From contig JAUIHE010000015.1 in the NCBI GenBank assembly GCA_030432195.1, forward strand, positions 1 through 34,657: a stretch of 34,657 nt of DNA, written 5' to 3'. Within the stretch, counting starts at the first letter, position 1; each line of letters opens with the position of its first letter. The notes under the pieces are model-generated. The model worked only from the letters and a program-made list of their open reading frames with translations. It searched no databases and was not told the DNA's origin. Source of the DNA: Alphaproteobacteria bacterium. GTDB taxonomy: Bacteria > Pseudomonadota > Alphaproteobacteria > UBA7985 > JAUIBT01. Made by a program: the position numbers and the translations under genes. This document shows positions 23,492 to 32,909 of the stretch, piece after piece.

Positions 23492-23919
23492 TGACCCGCC
23501 AAGAAAGTCACTTGAGCTCGGATGCCGCGGGCCGTCTGGTCGGCGAGGCCTTTAGCTATGCTGAGGCCAAGGGTTGGGCCGTTTGCGTGGCGGTCTGCGA
23601 TGCTTCGGGCAGCCTGCTCGCTTTGCAGCGCGGTGACGCCTGCATCCGCCCGGCGATTGATTTTGCCATAGATAAGGCCTTTACGGCGGCCGGGCTGCGG
23701 CGTGAGACCGAGGCTTTTTTTGAGCGCTGCCAGGAAAAGCCCGCCTTGGCACAAGGCATGACCAATCGCGAGCGCTTGTTGGTCTTTCCAGGCGGTCTGC
23801 CAATTTTTGTAGACGGGGTTTGCGTTGGTGCGATCGGCGTTTCTGGCGCCAGCGATCAAGAAGACGTGGCATGTGGGCGCGCTGCCCTGGCGGCCCTGGG
23901 GCTGAATGGTTCAGCGTGA
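23491..23919 (+). CDS. GlcG/HbpS-like protein
   Basis: A 142-residue protein of the GlcG/HbpS heme-binding family, named after the glycolate operon protein GlcG and the haem-binding HbpS of Streptomyces. The family hallmark is seen in GGLPIFVDGVCVGAIGVSGAS near the C-terminus. No signal peptide, so it is cytoplasmic. Function unclear; members often accompany dehydrogenases of alcohols or hydroxy acids, and here the next gene is a GMC oxidoreductase. The start at 23491 is fixed by AAGGAGG (23477-23483) and overlap with the previous stop. Confidence 0.88.
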   Translation: MTRQESHLSSDAAGRLVGEAFSYAEAKGWAVCVAVCDASGSLLALQRGDACIRPAIDFAIDKAFTAAGLRRETEAFFERCQEKPALAQGMTNRERLLVFPGGLPIFVDGVCVGAIGVSGASDQEDVACGRAALAALGLNGSA

Positions 23920-24014
23920 TGCAGACCAAGAGGCCATTGCCCCGCCTGGGGCGCGCGGACGCTGCCAAGCAAGCAATGCAAGACAGGAAACGTTAGACAA
24001 GGAAGGTCCAAGCC

Positions 24015-25613
24015 ATGGCGAAGCAAAGCTATGATTATATCATTGTTGGTGGCGGCTCGTCGGGCTGCGTTATGGCGGCTCGCCTGTCGGAAATGTCCGA
24101 TGCCAAGGTGCTGTTGCTGGAGGCAGGCGGCAAAGACAGCAACCCTTTTTTGCATATGCCAGTTGGCTTTGCCAAGTTCACCGCGGGGCCTTTGACTTGG
24201 GGCTTCAAGACCGCGCCTCAGCGCCACGCCAACAACCGCGAAATCCCCTATGCCCAGGGTCACGTTCTGGGCGGCGGTTCGTCGATCAATGCAGAGATCT
24301 ATACGCGCGGCAATGCCATTGACTACGATCGTTGGGCCCAGGACGAGGGCTGCCCGGGCTGGTCCTTCGCCGACGTTCTGCCTTACTTCAAGCGCTCAGA
24401 GGGCAACGCCATTTTGTCGGGCACCTATCACGGCACCGATGGTCCCTTGGGCGTTTCGAACCTGACAAACCCGCAACCCTTGTCCTCAGCATTCGTGCAG
24501 TCCTGTCAGGAGCTGGGGATGCCCTACAATCCCGATTTTAACGGGGCCCAGCAGGCTGGCGCCAGCCACTACCAGACCACCATCCGCAACGCTAAGCGCT
24601 GTTCGGCGGCCGTGGGCTACTTGCGTCCGGCGCTTCGTCGGCCCAACCTGGCGCTGAAGACGAAGTGCCAAGTCCAGCGCATCGTGTTTGAAGGGCCGCG
24701 CGCCATAGGCGTTGAGATCATCGAAGGCGGTCGCGCCCAGCTTTTGCGCGCCGACAGCGAGGTCATCGTGACCTCGGGGGCGATTAATTCGCCCAAGCTG
24801 ATGATGCTGTCGGGCGTTGGTCCGGCCGATCATTTAGCCAGTCACGGTATCCAAGTTCATCATGATTTGCCCGGTGTCGGCCAGAACCTGCAAGACCACT
24901 TTGGCATTGATATCGTCTATGAGCTGAAGGGCGCCGACAGTCTGGACAAATACAACAAGCTGCATTGGATGGTCGCTGCGGGTCTGCAGTATAGCTTGTT
25001 CAAGACGGGGCCTGTCACCTCCAACGTTGTCGAGGGCGGGGCTTTTTGGTTCGCCGATCACAGCCGCGACCAGCCAGACTTGCAGTTTCATTTCTTGGTG
25101 GGCGCGGGCGTCGAAGAGGGCGTGCCTGCCATTGCCTCGGGATCTGGTTGTACGCTTAATTCCTATACGCTGCGCCCGAGGAGCAGGGGCTCTGTGACAT
25201 TGGCGTCGGCAGATATGCGCGACATGCCGGTGATCGACCCCAACTTTATTGCGGACCCCTATGATCTCAAAACCTCGGCGGAGGGGGTGAAGATCAGCCG
25301 TGAAATCTTGAACCAACCCTCGATGGCCAAGTACATCAAGCGTGAGCATTTCCCCGGTGACACGATTAGGACCCAGCGAGATTTTGAGGACTATGCCCGC
25401 GAGTATGGGCGCACGTCCTATCACCCTGTAGGGACCTGCAAAATGGGGCAAGACGAAATGGCCGTGGTGGATCCCAGCTTGCGGGTGCGCGGGCTTGAAG
25501 GCATTCGCATTTGCGATTCCTCTGTCATGCCCAGCCTGATCGGCTCCAACACCAACGCCCCCAGCATCATGATTGGGGAAAAGGCCAGCGATCTGGTCCG
25601 CGGCAATCGCTAG
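24015..25613 (+). CDS. GMC-family FAD oxidoreductase
   Basis: A 532-residue glucose-methanol-choline oxidoreductase, choline dehydrogenase-like. The FAD-binding GGGSSGC is at about 12-18 and followed by a Glu-containing LLLEAGG; the GMC signature GGGSSINAEIYTRGN is at about 87-101. The catalytic pair is His470 (SYHPVGTCKMG) and Asn514 (NTNAP). No signal peptide is seen, unlike periplasmic sugar dehydrogenases with a Tat signal. It should oxidise a hydroxyl of a sugar or alcohol to a carbonyl and pass electrons to the respiratory chain or oxygen. Purine-rich AAGGAAGG lies about 9 nt before the ATG. Substrate not predictable. Confidence 0.93.
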   Translation: MAKQSYDYIIVGGGSSGCVMAARLSEMSDAKVLLLEAGGKDSNPFLHMPVGFAKFTAGPLTWGFKTAPQRHANNREIPYAQGHVLGGGSSINAEIYTRGNAIDYDRWAQDEGCPGWSFADVLPYFKRSEGNAILSGTYHGTDGPLGVSNLTNPQPLSSAFVQSCQELGMPYNPDFNGAQQAGASHYQTTIRNAKRCSAAVGYLRPALRRPNLALKTKCQVQRIVFEGPRAIGVEIIEGGRAQLLRADSEVIVTSGAINSPKLMMLSGVGPADHLASHGIQVHHDLPGVGQNLQDHFGIDIVYELKGADSLDKYNKLHWMVAAGLQYSLFKTGPVTSNVVEGGAFWFADHSRDQPDLQFHFLVGAGVEEGVPAIASGSGCTLNSYTLRPRSRGSVTLASADMRDMPVIDPNFIADPYDLKTSAEGVKISREILNQPSMAKYIKREHFPGDTIRTQRDFEDYAREYGRTSYHPVGTCKMGQDEMAVVDPSLRVRGLEGIRICDSSVMPSLIGSNTNAPSIMIGEKASDLVRGNR

Positions 25614-25753
25614 CACGCGCAAACAAGGCGCCAGATGGGCGACACCAATGCCCGCAAAACAGGTTCCGCTTTAAGTTGCTTTGTTCTAACCTTGGCGCGC
25701 GATCGGGCCGCTGAGCCGCTTGCAACCATCACGCTACGTCGGAGAAAACATCC

Positions 25754-26575
25754 ATGAAATTTGTTAGTTTTCAAACACAAGAGGCCGCAGGCGTCGGTAT
25801 TTTGGACGATCAAGGCCGGGTGCGCGATGCCTCTGCAATGGTGCCATCATTGGACTTTCGCGCGCTGCCGACACTCAATCCCAACTTTCTGCCGCTGGTC
25901 GAATGCGAGGTTGCGTTTCATTCGCCCATCGGTCGGCCCGGCAAGTTTATCTGCATTGGCCTGAATTACGCCGATCATGCTGCTGAAACCGGCATGGCTG
26001 CGCCCTCAGAGCCGATTGTCTTCATGAAAGCCTCGTCGGCTTGCTGTGGGCCTTTCGACGATCTGCGCTTGCCAAGGGGCTCGGTCAAAACCGACTGGGA
26101 GGTCGAGTTGGGCGTGGTCATTGGCAAGCCCGCCAAATACGTCAGCAAAGACCAGGCCATGGAGCACGTCGCGGGCTATGTCGTTACCAACGATGTCTCG
26201 GAACGTGAATTTCAAATTGAACGGCAGGGCCAGTGGACCAAGGGCAAATCTTGCGACACTTTCGGACCCATCGGCCCTTGGTTGGTGACGCCCGACGAAG
26301 TGCCGGACCCGCAAAACCTGCGCTTATGGACCAAGGTTAACGGCGAGACTCTGCAGGACGGATCGACCAAGACCATGATTTTTGGCGTGGCAGAGCTGAT
26401 CTCCTACCTCAGCCAGATGATGACGCTGGAGCCGGGCGACGTGATTTCAACCGGCACGCCGCCGGGCGTCGGCATGGGGCTCAAGCCTCAGCGCTATTTG
26501 CAAGATGGCGATGTCATTGAAATTGGCATTGATGGGCTGGGCGCACAAAAACAGCGCGTCGTAGCGGATCGCTAG
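25754..26575 (+). CDS. Fumarylacetoacetate hydrolase-family protein
   Basis: A 273-residue FAH-superfamily enzyme. Metal-binding acidic residues are expected in the conserved WEVELGVVIGK block (Glu-x-Glu) and in YVVTNDVS. CIGLNYADHAAE, KGKSCDTFGPIGPWL and STGTPPGVG are family signatures. The closest class by appearance is the 2,4-diketo-3-deoxy-L-fuconate or rhamnonate hydrolase type, which cleaves a 2,4-diketo sugar acid to pyruvate plus a 2-hydroxy acid (family knowledge, by recollection). That fits a sugar-acid pathway with the SDR as 4-dehydrogenase, but this is inference; acylpyruvase is an alternative. It is followed 3 bp later by the glycerate kinase. Confidence 0.9.
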   Translation: MKFVSFQTQEAAGVGILDDQGRVRDASAMVPSLDFRALPTLNPNFLPLVECEVAFHSPIGRPGKFICIGLNYADHAAETGMAAPSEPIVFMKASSACCGPFDDLRLPRGSVKTDWEVELGVVIGKPAKYVSKDQAMEHVAGYVVTNDVSEREFQIERQGQWTKGKSCDTFGPIGPWLVTPDEVPDPQNLRLWTKVNGETLQDGSTKTMIFGVAELISYLSQMMTLEPGDVISTGTPPGVGMGLKPQRYLQDGDVIEIGIDGLGAQKQRVVADR

Positions 26576-26578
26576 CTG

Positions 26579-27901
26579 ATGAAACGAGGGTCTGTTCATG
26601 TATCAAAGGGCCTAGCGCAGGCCGATACGCGTCGCGGACAATGCTTGTCCCTATTCGAGGCTGCGCTTGGGGTAGCCTTGCCGGACGGGCGTTTTGAGCC
26701 TCTTCCAGAGCCCCCGCAAGTTGGCGGGCGGGTTATCGTGTTGGGGGCGGGTAAGGCTGCCGCCAGTATGGCGCTAGCCTTCGAAGCGGCTTGGCGAGAA
26801 CGGTATCCGGATGTGTCTTTGGAAGGGCTGGTCATTACCCGATATGGCCATGAGGCCGTGCCGAAAGCCGGTCTACCAGCGAGCCAGATCAAACAGCTCT
26901 TGGCGGCTCACCCTGTGCCCGATGAAGCCGGACTTGAAGCCACCAGAGAGCTGATGGCCCTTGCTCAGTCGGCCAAGGCAGAGGATTTGGTGGTTTTTCT
27001 GCTGTCGGGTGGTGCGTCGGCCTTGTTGGTGGCGCCAGCCGAAGGCGTGAGCTTGGCGGAAAAACAGGCTGTCGGCAAAGCCCTGTTGAAGGCGGGGGCT
27101 AATATCGAGGCCATGAACACCGTGCGCCAGGCTTTATCGGCGGTCAAGGGCGGACGCCTGGCAGAGCTGATCCACCCCGCGCATCTTGTCACCTATGCGA
27201 TTTCTGATGTTCCAGGCGATGTGCCTGCGGTGATCGGCTCTGGGCCTACCAGTCCCGCGCTTGGGGATACCGCAAACGCCGAGGCTTTATGTCAACGCTT
27301 TGGTATCGCGCTTGGATCCGGATTGCGCGAGGCAATGAAAGCCAACCCTAGCCCCCAGGTGCCCGACGGCGATTTTCGCATGATCGCCACCCCGCAAATG
27401 GCTTTGGAGGCCGCCGCCGAGCGGGCCCGAGAGGTGGGCCTATCGCCGATGATCTTGTCCGATTGTGTCGAAGGGGAAGCGCGTGAAGTGGCACAGGTCA
27501 TGGCCAGCTTGGCCAAGCAGGTGCAGCGCCACAACCAGCCTTTGAGCGCACCTTGTGTACTTCTGTCGGGTGGGGAGACCACCGTCACCGTTCGCGGGCA
27601 AGGGCGCGGCGGGCGCAATGCAGAGTTTTTGTTGGCTCTGGCGATTGCCCTGGATGGTCTGGCGGGCGTCACGGCGCTGGCTTGCGATACCGACGGCATC
27701 GACGGCATAGAAGATAACGCAGGCGCCATGATCGACCCAACGACCTTGAGTCGGGCTCAGGCACTAGGTCTGGATGCGCGCGCCTACCTGGACAACAACG
27801 ATGCCTACAGCTTTTTTGAGGCGCTGGGCGATCTGGTCATGACCGGTCCGACGCTAACCAATGTCAACGATTTTAGGGCGATCGTGATTGCGCCGCACTA
27901 G
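26579..27901 (+). CDS. Glycerate 2-kinase (DUF4147/MOFRL type)
   Basis: A 440-residue type 2 glycerate kinase, forming 2-phosphoglycerate from D-glycerate and ATP. The N-terminal DUF4147 domain has GAGKAAASMA (about 59-68) and SDVPGDVPAVIGSGPT mid-protein. The MOFRL domain has GGRNAEFLLALAIAL and CDTDGIDGIEDNAGAM near the C-terminus. Length matches the family. It is the only clear gateway from this cluster into central carbon metabolism, so the pathway should yield glycerate. The start has only a weak ribosome-binding site, consistent with coupling to the FAH gene 3 bp upstream. Confidence 0.94.
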   Translation: MKRGSVHVSKGLAQADTRRGQCLSLFEAALGVALPDGRFEPLPEPPQVGGRVIVLGAGKAAASMALAFEAAWRERYPDVSLEGLVITRYGHEAVPKAGLPASQIKQLLAAHPVPDEAGLEATRELMALAQSAKAEDLVVFLLSGGASALLVAPAEGVSLAEKQAVGKALLKAGANIEAMNTVRQALSAVKGGRLAELIHPAHLVTYAISDVPGDVPAVIGSGPTSPALGDTANAEALCQRFGIALGSGLREAMKANPSPQVPDGDFRMIATPQMALEAAAERAREVGLSPMILSDCVEGEAREVAQVMASLAKQVQRHNQPLSAPCVLLSGGETTVTVRGQGRGGRNAEFLLALAIALDGLAGVTALACDTDGIDGIEDNAGAMIDPTTLSRAQALGLDARAYLDNNDAYSFFEALGDLVMTGPTLTNVNDFRAIVIAPH

Positions 27902-27990
27902 GCTAGCTTGTTACCTCCTGGCGGTGTTGCGGTAAGGTCGGGGCTGTGTCAGGTTCTTTCAGCCACGCCCACCACAGAAAGTTCCGCCTC

Positions 27991-29379
27991 ATGGCTGATC
28001 CGTCCCAGAAAACAGACCTGAGCGGTTTTTCGGTACCGCTGGCCCGGCGAGCCGCCTACGGTCTGCCCGACGTCGGTGTTGGCATCTTTGTCACGCTGAA
28101 GGCGGTACTGCTGCTGCCCTTCATGACCAAATATCTCGGCATCCCGATTGAATTGGCAGGTCTGGTTCTGACTGCCGGGCTCTTGCTCGACATCCTTACC
28201 GATCCGATTGTGGGTTGGCTATCTGACAACACGCGTGGGCGCTGGGGCAAGCGAGTGCCCTATATCGCAGCGGGAGCAGTGGTGTTGGCTGCGGCGACGG
28301 CGCTGATTTTCGCCGTGCCAGCGGATTGGCAGGGAGCCGCCGCCGCGCGCTGGGTGTTTGCCAGCTTCGTCTTGGCGACCTTGGGCTATACGCTGATTAT
28401 CATTCCCCATGGGGCGATGACGGCCGAGATGACCATGAGCCCCGGCGAGCGCTCGTCTTTGACAGGCTGGCGGATGGCCTTGTTTTCGATTGGCATTTTG
28501 ATCGCCGGGGGCGTGCTCCCCGGCCTGATCGAGGCCTTTGGCGGCGGGCGCAGCGGCTCGTTTTGGGGCTATTTGGCCATGGTGCCGCTGATTGTCCTGC
28601 CAAGCTGGCTCGCGTGCTGGGCGATTAAGCGCTATGATCAAGCGCCGCCTCAGCCCATTCAAAGCCCGTGGGCGCAAATTTCTAAGGTATTGAAGAACAG
28701 AAGTTTTTTTTTGCTGATGGGCTTGTTTTCGCTGCAGCTTTTGGGCTTTGCCTTCATTACTCAGTCGATTGATTTCTTCTCAACTTACCTAGTCTTGGAC
28801 CAAAACCCGGATGGTTTCTTTGGCCTGGTGGGGGTATTGGGCACCTTTGCCACTATGTTTGCGCTGGTCACGCTGGCTTCCATGGCCTCGCAGCCGTTTT
28901 GGACCTTCGCTTCGGTTTGGCTGGGCAAGATGCGCGCCTACCAGGTTGGCATGGCCGGATTTGCGCTGCTGATGGCAGGTTTCTACTTCACTTTGCCAAG
29001 CTATGATATCGACGCGACCTGTTGGTATGTGGTGGCGATCGGAATTTTTTATGGCTGTTTGCTGCAGCTGCCATGGGCGCTGATGCCCGATCTGATTGAG
29101 TCCAGCCTCGATAAAGAGCGGCGCGGCATTGGGGCCTTCAATGCCTACTGGCTATTTGGTCAGAAATTGGCCAATGCAGCGGGGCCCGGACTGTTGGCAC
29201 TCATTTTGGGCGCCTATGGTTGGCAAGAGAGTACGAAGGGGGCCGCGGAACAAAGCGACGGTGCCCTTTCAGCCCTGGCAGCGACCATGACGCTTGCGCC
29301 AGCAGGGATCTTTGCCTTCAGTGTGATATTGCTGATTTGGCTGGAGCGATATCTGCAAAGAAGTGCCGAAGGATCTTAG
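27991..29379 (+). CDS. MFS/GPH-family sugar:cation symporter
   Basis: A 462-residue inner-membrane transporter with about 12 hydrophobic segments. It resembles the glycoside-pentoside-hexuronide (GPH) family: AAYGLPDVGVGIF at the start, DPIVGWLSDNTRGRWGKRVPYI between segments 2 and 3 (the conserved GPH loop), and a matching central loop ahead of KNRSFFLLMG. It would import a sugar, glycoside or uronide with a cation. The start is uncertain: ATG 27991 gives the natural N-terminus MADPSQKTD, but an in-frame GTG at 27946 has AAGG 8 nt upstream and would add 15 residues. Its stop is 7 bp from the stop of glk on the other strand. Confidence 0.88.
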   Translation: MADPSQKTDLSGFSVPLARRAAYGLPDVGVGIFVTLKAVLLLPFMTKYLGIPIELAGLVLTAGLLLDILTDPIVGWLSDNTRGRWGKRVPYIAAGAVVLAAATALIFAVPADWQGAAAARWVFASFVLATLGYTLIIIPHGAMTAEMTMSPGERSSLTGWRMALFSIGILIAGGVLPGLIEAFGGGRSGSFWGYLAMVPLIVLPSWLACWAIKRYDQAPPQPIQSPWAQISKVLKNRSFFLLMGLFSLQLLGFAFITQSIDFFSTYLVLDQNPDGFFGLVGVLGTFATMFALVTLASMASQPFWTFASVWLGKMRAYQVGMAGFALLMAGFYFTLPSYDIDATCWYVVAIGIFYGCLLQLPWALMPDLIESSLDKERRGIGAFNAYWLFGQKLANAAGPGLLALILGAYGWQESTKGAAEQSDGALSALAATMTLAPAGIFAFSVILLIWLERYLQRSAEGS

Positions 29380-29386
29380 TTTCGCT

Positions 29387-30382
29387 CTAGGCCGCCGCGG
29401 CTTCTTCAAGCGCGTCCATCAAGGCATAGAGCGCACCGTAAAAAGGCGTCTCGTCGGTCTCGATCAAGAATATGGGCGTGCGTTCAGGAATATGCGACAT
29501 GCGGCCCTTGTATTCAAAGCCCGCGCGCAGGCTGCCCTCGGCCAGCAATGGCTTGAGGCCCTGGGCCACACCGCCGGTCAGGTACATGCCGCCATAGGCG
29601 GTGAAGATGAGGCACAAATCGCCCATGTAAGAGCCCAGCATCCGTAGATAGCGCAAGGCCACGGCGCGCGCCGGGCTGGCGGGCTCGGCTAGCGCCTGGG
29701 CGGCAATATCAGCGGCGCTCATCGGTGCAAGATCGGGATTCATCAACCGATACAGAGCCTCTAGGCCAAAGCCTGCCAGCAGGCGTTCGGCAGACACGCG
29801 ATGATGCTCCCGCCAATACCGGGCCAACAATTCCGCTTCAAAGGCATCTTGTGGAGCAAAGGAGATGTGGCCGCCTTCGCCTTGCACCGCTGCATAGTGA
29901 CCCTTGTCGGTGACAAGCGCGCCAATCCCCAGGCCGGTACCTGGTCCCAAAATGACGCGTGGCGCTGCGGGTTCCGCAGGTCGGCCGCCGATCTGGGTCA
30001 GCACATTGGGTTGCAAGAAGGGCAGGCCCAAGGCTTGCGCTTCATAGTCGTTGATAACCTTGACCAACGACAAGCCAAATTGCTCTGCCAGACCTTTGGC
30101 GCTGAAAGCCCAAGGTGAATTGGTGAAGTGGAAATGATCGCCGGTCACGGGCCCCGCGACCGCGATGCAAGCGGCGGTCGGTTTGGCCCCGGTCTGGCTG
30201 AGGTAGGCGGTAATGGCTTCGGCGGGGGTGGTGTAATTGGCCACCTTCAGCTTGGTCAGCGCCTCGATCTTTGGTTTGCTCTCTTGGCCTGGTGTCGTTC
30301 TCTCGCCGCTAGCCGCTGTCGCATGGGCAAGAGCAAAACGGGCGTTGGTGCCGCCAATGTCAGCCAAAAGAACCTGGGTCAT
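29387..30382 (-). CDS. glk: Glucokinase
   Basis: A 331-residue bacterial glucokinase (Glk family, hexokinase/actin fold), phosphorylating cytoplasmic glucose to glucose 6-phosphate. Motifs seen: [11 protein letters not shown] (phosphate 1), the catalytic Asp in [15 protein letters not shown] and the GEGGHI block that contacts glucose, and YLTGGVA near the C-terminus. The ATG overlaps the edd stop by 4 bp (ATGA). It is last in zwf-pgl-edd-glk, supplying the substrate of Zwf. It implies uptake of free glucose or intracellular release from a glycoside; no PTS is present in the window. Confidence 0.96.
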   Translation of the reverse strand: MTQVLLADIGGTNARFALAHATAASGERTTPGQESKPKIEALTKLKVANYTTPAEAITAYLSQTGAKPTAACIAVAGPVTGDHFHFTNSPWAFSAKGLAEQFGLSLVKVINDYEAQALGLPFLQPNVLTQIGGRPAEPAAPRVILGPGTGLGIGALVTDKGHYAAVQGEGGHISFAPQDAFEAELLARYWREHHRVSAERLLAGFGLEALYRLMNPDLAPMSAADIAAQALAEPASPARAVALRYLRMLGSYMGDLCLIFTAYGGMYLTGGVAQGLKPLLAEGSLRAGFEYKGRMSHIPERTPIFLIETDETPFYGALYALMDALEEAAAA

Positions 30383-32214
30383 GAGAAAATCGACGCTCCT
30401 TGATCTGCCGGGCCAACCGCTGCTCTGAAGGGGGCGAACAGCTCGCGGCCTAATCCAAATCCTGACTGCGCCAAATGGGCCGGTTTTGCAAGGGGGCGGT
30501 GGGCGAGCTCGGCTTCATCGCCGACGAAAGCCAGGCTGCGCGCCTCGGCATCCAGGCGCAGAACATCGCCGTCTTGCAGGTGGGCAATGAGGCCGCCGTC
30601 CAAGGCTTCGGGCGTCACGTGGATGGCAGCGGGCACCTTGCCGGATGCTCCCGACATGCGCCCGTCGGTGACCAAGGCCACCTTGAAGCCCAGGTTTTGC
30701 AGCACCGACAAAGCGGGCGTCAGCTTGTGCAGCTCGGGCATGCCGTTGGCTTTGGGGCCTTGATAGCGCAAGACAACGACGACGTCGCGGTGCAGATCCC
30801 CGGCCTTATAGGCCGCCAGCGCTTCGTCTTGGTCGCTAAAGACCGCGCAGGGGGCTTCCACCATCCAGCGTTCGCGCTCAACGGCCGAGGTCTTGATGAC
30901 CGCGCGTCCCAGGTTGCCGCTGAGCAAGCGCAGGCCGCCGTCCTCTTGGAAGGGTTGGCTGGCCGGGCGCACGACGTCGAGGTCTCCGCTGGCTTCGGCC
31001 ACCGGTTCATAGCGCAGCGCGCCAGTGTCATCCAGGCTCGCGCGTTGCTGCATGTGCGCCAGCCCTTGGCCCATATTGGTACGGACATCGCCGTGCAGTA
31101 GGCCAGCGGCTACCAATTCGCGGATCAAGAAAGGCAAGCCGCCAGCGTCCTCCATGGCGTTCACGTCGGCTTGTCCGTTGGGATATACGCGGGTGAGAAG
31201 CGGGGTCAGCTTGGAAAGGGCGTCCATATCCTCCCAGGTGATTTGAATGCCGGCAGCTTTGGCGACCGCGATCCAGTGAATGGTGTGATTGGTCGATCCG
31301 CCGGTGGCCAGCAGCATGATCAGCGCGTTGACGATGGAGCGCTCGTCGATCACTTGACTGATGGGTCGGAAAGTATCGCCCATGCCAGAGATTTCGACCG
31401 CAACTCGGGTGGCTTCTTCGGTTAGCGCTTGTCGCAAAGGCGTTCCCGGATGGATGAAGGCAGCGCCCGGCACATGCAACCCCATGGCTTCAACCAAGGC
31501 TTGGTTGGAATTGGCGGTGCCGTAAAACGTACACGTGCCCGCTGAGTGATAGGACTTGCTCTCTGCTTCCAGCAATGCGGCCTTGTCGATCTTGCCTTGA
31601 GCATATTCTTCGCGAACGCGGGCCTTCTCCTTGTTGGGTAGGCCAGAGGGCATGGGGCCAGCGGGCACAAAGACGGCGGGCAGATGACCAAAGGTAAGCG
31701 CGGCAATCAATAGGCCGGGGACGATCTTGTCGCAAATGCCCAGATAGAGCGCCGCGTCGAACATGTTGTGCGAGAGGCCGACTGAGGCCGACAGCGCGAT
31801 CGTATCACGGCTGAACAGCGACAGTTCCATGCCCGGTTGGCCTTGGGTGACGCCATCACACATGGCTGGGACGCCGCCCGCGACTTGCGCCACAGCGCCC
31901 AGGGCTTCGGCCTTTGCTTTGATGATGTCGGGGTAGGTGGCATAGGGCTGATGGGCCGACAACATGTCATTATAGGCTGTTACAATGGCAAGATTGGCAG
32001 CCTGCTTACCGGCTAGGCGCTTTTTATCGTCCATGCCGCAAGCCGCAAATCCGTGCGCTAGGTTGCCACAAGATAGCACTTGCCGGTTCGGGCCGTCAGA
32101 AATGGCGGTCGCCATGCGGGACAGGTAGTCTTCGCGGCTCGCCTTTGAGCGCTCGATAATGGCCTGGGTGATGGCGGCGATTTCGGGGCGGACTTCGGGG
32201 ATTGAGGGGCTCAT
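30379..32214 (-). CDS. edd: Phosphogluconate dehydratase
   Basis: A 611-residue Edd of the IlvD/Edd family, dehydrating 6-phosphogluconate to 2-keto-3-deoxy-6-phosphogluconate with a [4Fe-4S] cluster. Candidate cluster cysteines are in [18 protein letters not shown] and [22 protein letters not shown] and [10 protein letters not shown] are conserved Edd blocks. The ATG at 32214 overlaps the pgl stop by one base (TAATG); upstream in-frame GTG (32223) and TTG (32226) codons are less likely. KDPG aldolase (eda), the next step of the pathway, is not in the window. Confidence 0.97.
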   Translation of the reverse strand: MSPSIPEVRPEIAAITQAIIERSKASREDYLSRMATAISDGPNRQVLSCGNLAHGFAACGMDDKKRLAGKQAANLAIVTAYNDMLSAHQPYATYPDIIKAKAEALGAVAQVAGGVPAMCDGVTQGQPGMELSLFSRDTIALSASVGLSHNMFDAALYLGICDKIVPGLLIAALTFGHLPAVFVPAGPMPSGLPNKEKARVREEYAQGKIDKAALLEAESKSYHSAGTCTFYGTANSNQALVEAMGLHVPGAAFIHPGTPLRQALTEEATRVAVEISGMGDTFRPISQVIDERSIVNALIMLLATGGSTNHTIHWIAVAKAAGIQITWEDMDALSKLTPLLTRVYPNGQADVNAMEDAGGLPFLIRELVAAGLLHGDVRTNMGQGLAHMQQRASLDDTGALRYEPVAEASGDLDVVRPASQPFQEDGGLRLLSGNLGRAVIKTSAVERERWMVEAPCAVFSDQDEALAAYKAGDLHRDVVVVLRYQGPKANGMPELHKLTPALSVLQNLGFKVALVTDGRMSGASGKVPAAIHVTPEALDGGLIAHLQDGDVLRLDAEARSLAFVGDEAELAHRPLAKPAHLAQSGFGLGRELFAPFRAAVGPADQGASIFS

Positions 32215-32909
32215 TAGGGGCACCAATAGACGTTCAAGGTTTTGGTAGGGTGGTTGATGAAAGCGGCGATCGGCGCCGCGATGGGATCGCCGCTCTTGGC
32301 CGCTTCATAGATAGCGCGCTTGGCGGCGCCTTCGATATGCAGATACCAGCGGTCGATCTTGGCCAGACCCGCCAGGGTCCAAGTTACCCGTCGGTGCGGG
32401 GCGTTCAAGGGTTGGTTGCTGGCCAGATCATTTGGGTTATCGGGGTCCAGCAGGGCGGCAGTGGTCTCAAGCCTAGGAAAAATCGAGGCGGTATGTGCAT
32501 CGCTCCCCATACCCAAGACCGCAAGGCTGGGGCCCTGATTTAAGGCGGTCTGGTAGGCCGCTAGCGCCTGGGCTTGGTCTTGTTGACCGTCGGCGTAGAG
32601 CGGCAGAGCTTGGCCGATGCCCGTCATCAGGTGCTGCTGCAAAAGGCGAAGATTTGAATCTTTGTGGTCGGCGGGCACGCAGCGTTCGTCCACCAGGCCT
32701 ACCTGTGCAAAGGCCGCCGGCGAAGGCTCGCGCGCGTTCAACGCCTCAAACAAGGGTATCGGGGTCGAACCGCCAGAGAACAACAGCAGGGGCAAGGGGC
32801 TGCCCTGCGGCGCGGCAGGATCGACTTCGGCAAAGACGAAATCTTCGATTTCGTCCGCCAGGCTTTCGATCATTTCTTGACGATCGGCGAAGAAGTTCTC
32901 CTGAATCAC
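32214..32909 (-). CDS. pgl: 6-phosphogluconolactonase
   Basis: A 231-residue Pgl of the DevB/NagB-like type, hydrolysing 6-phosphogluconolactone. Motifs are LFSGGSTP near residue 45, VDERCVP near 75 and the [13 protein letters not shown] block near 135. It starts with GTG at 32909, overlapping the zwf stop (GTGA, 4 bp), and so is translationally coupled. Confidence 0.95.
   Translation of the reverse strand: MIQENFFADRQEMIESLADEIEDFVFAEVDPAAPQGSPLPLLLFSGGSTPIPLFEALNAREPSPAAFAQVGLVDERCVPADHKDSNLRLLQQHLMTGIGQALPLYADGQQDQAQALAAYQTALNQGPSLAVLGMGSDAHTASIFPRLETTAALLDPDNPNDLASNQPLNAPHRRVTWTLAGLAKIDRWYLHIEGAAKRAIYEAAKSGDPIAAPIAAFINHPTKTLNVYWCP

Noticed and set aside
24834-25622. Minus-strand reading frame (262 codons) opposite the GMC oxidoreductase
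   Set aside because: Antisense to conserved GMC catalytic regions, with low-complexity composition and no family resemblance.
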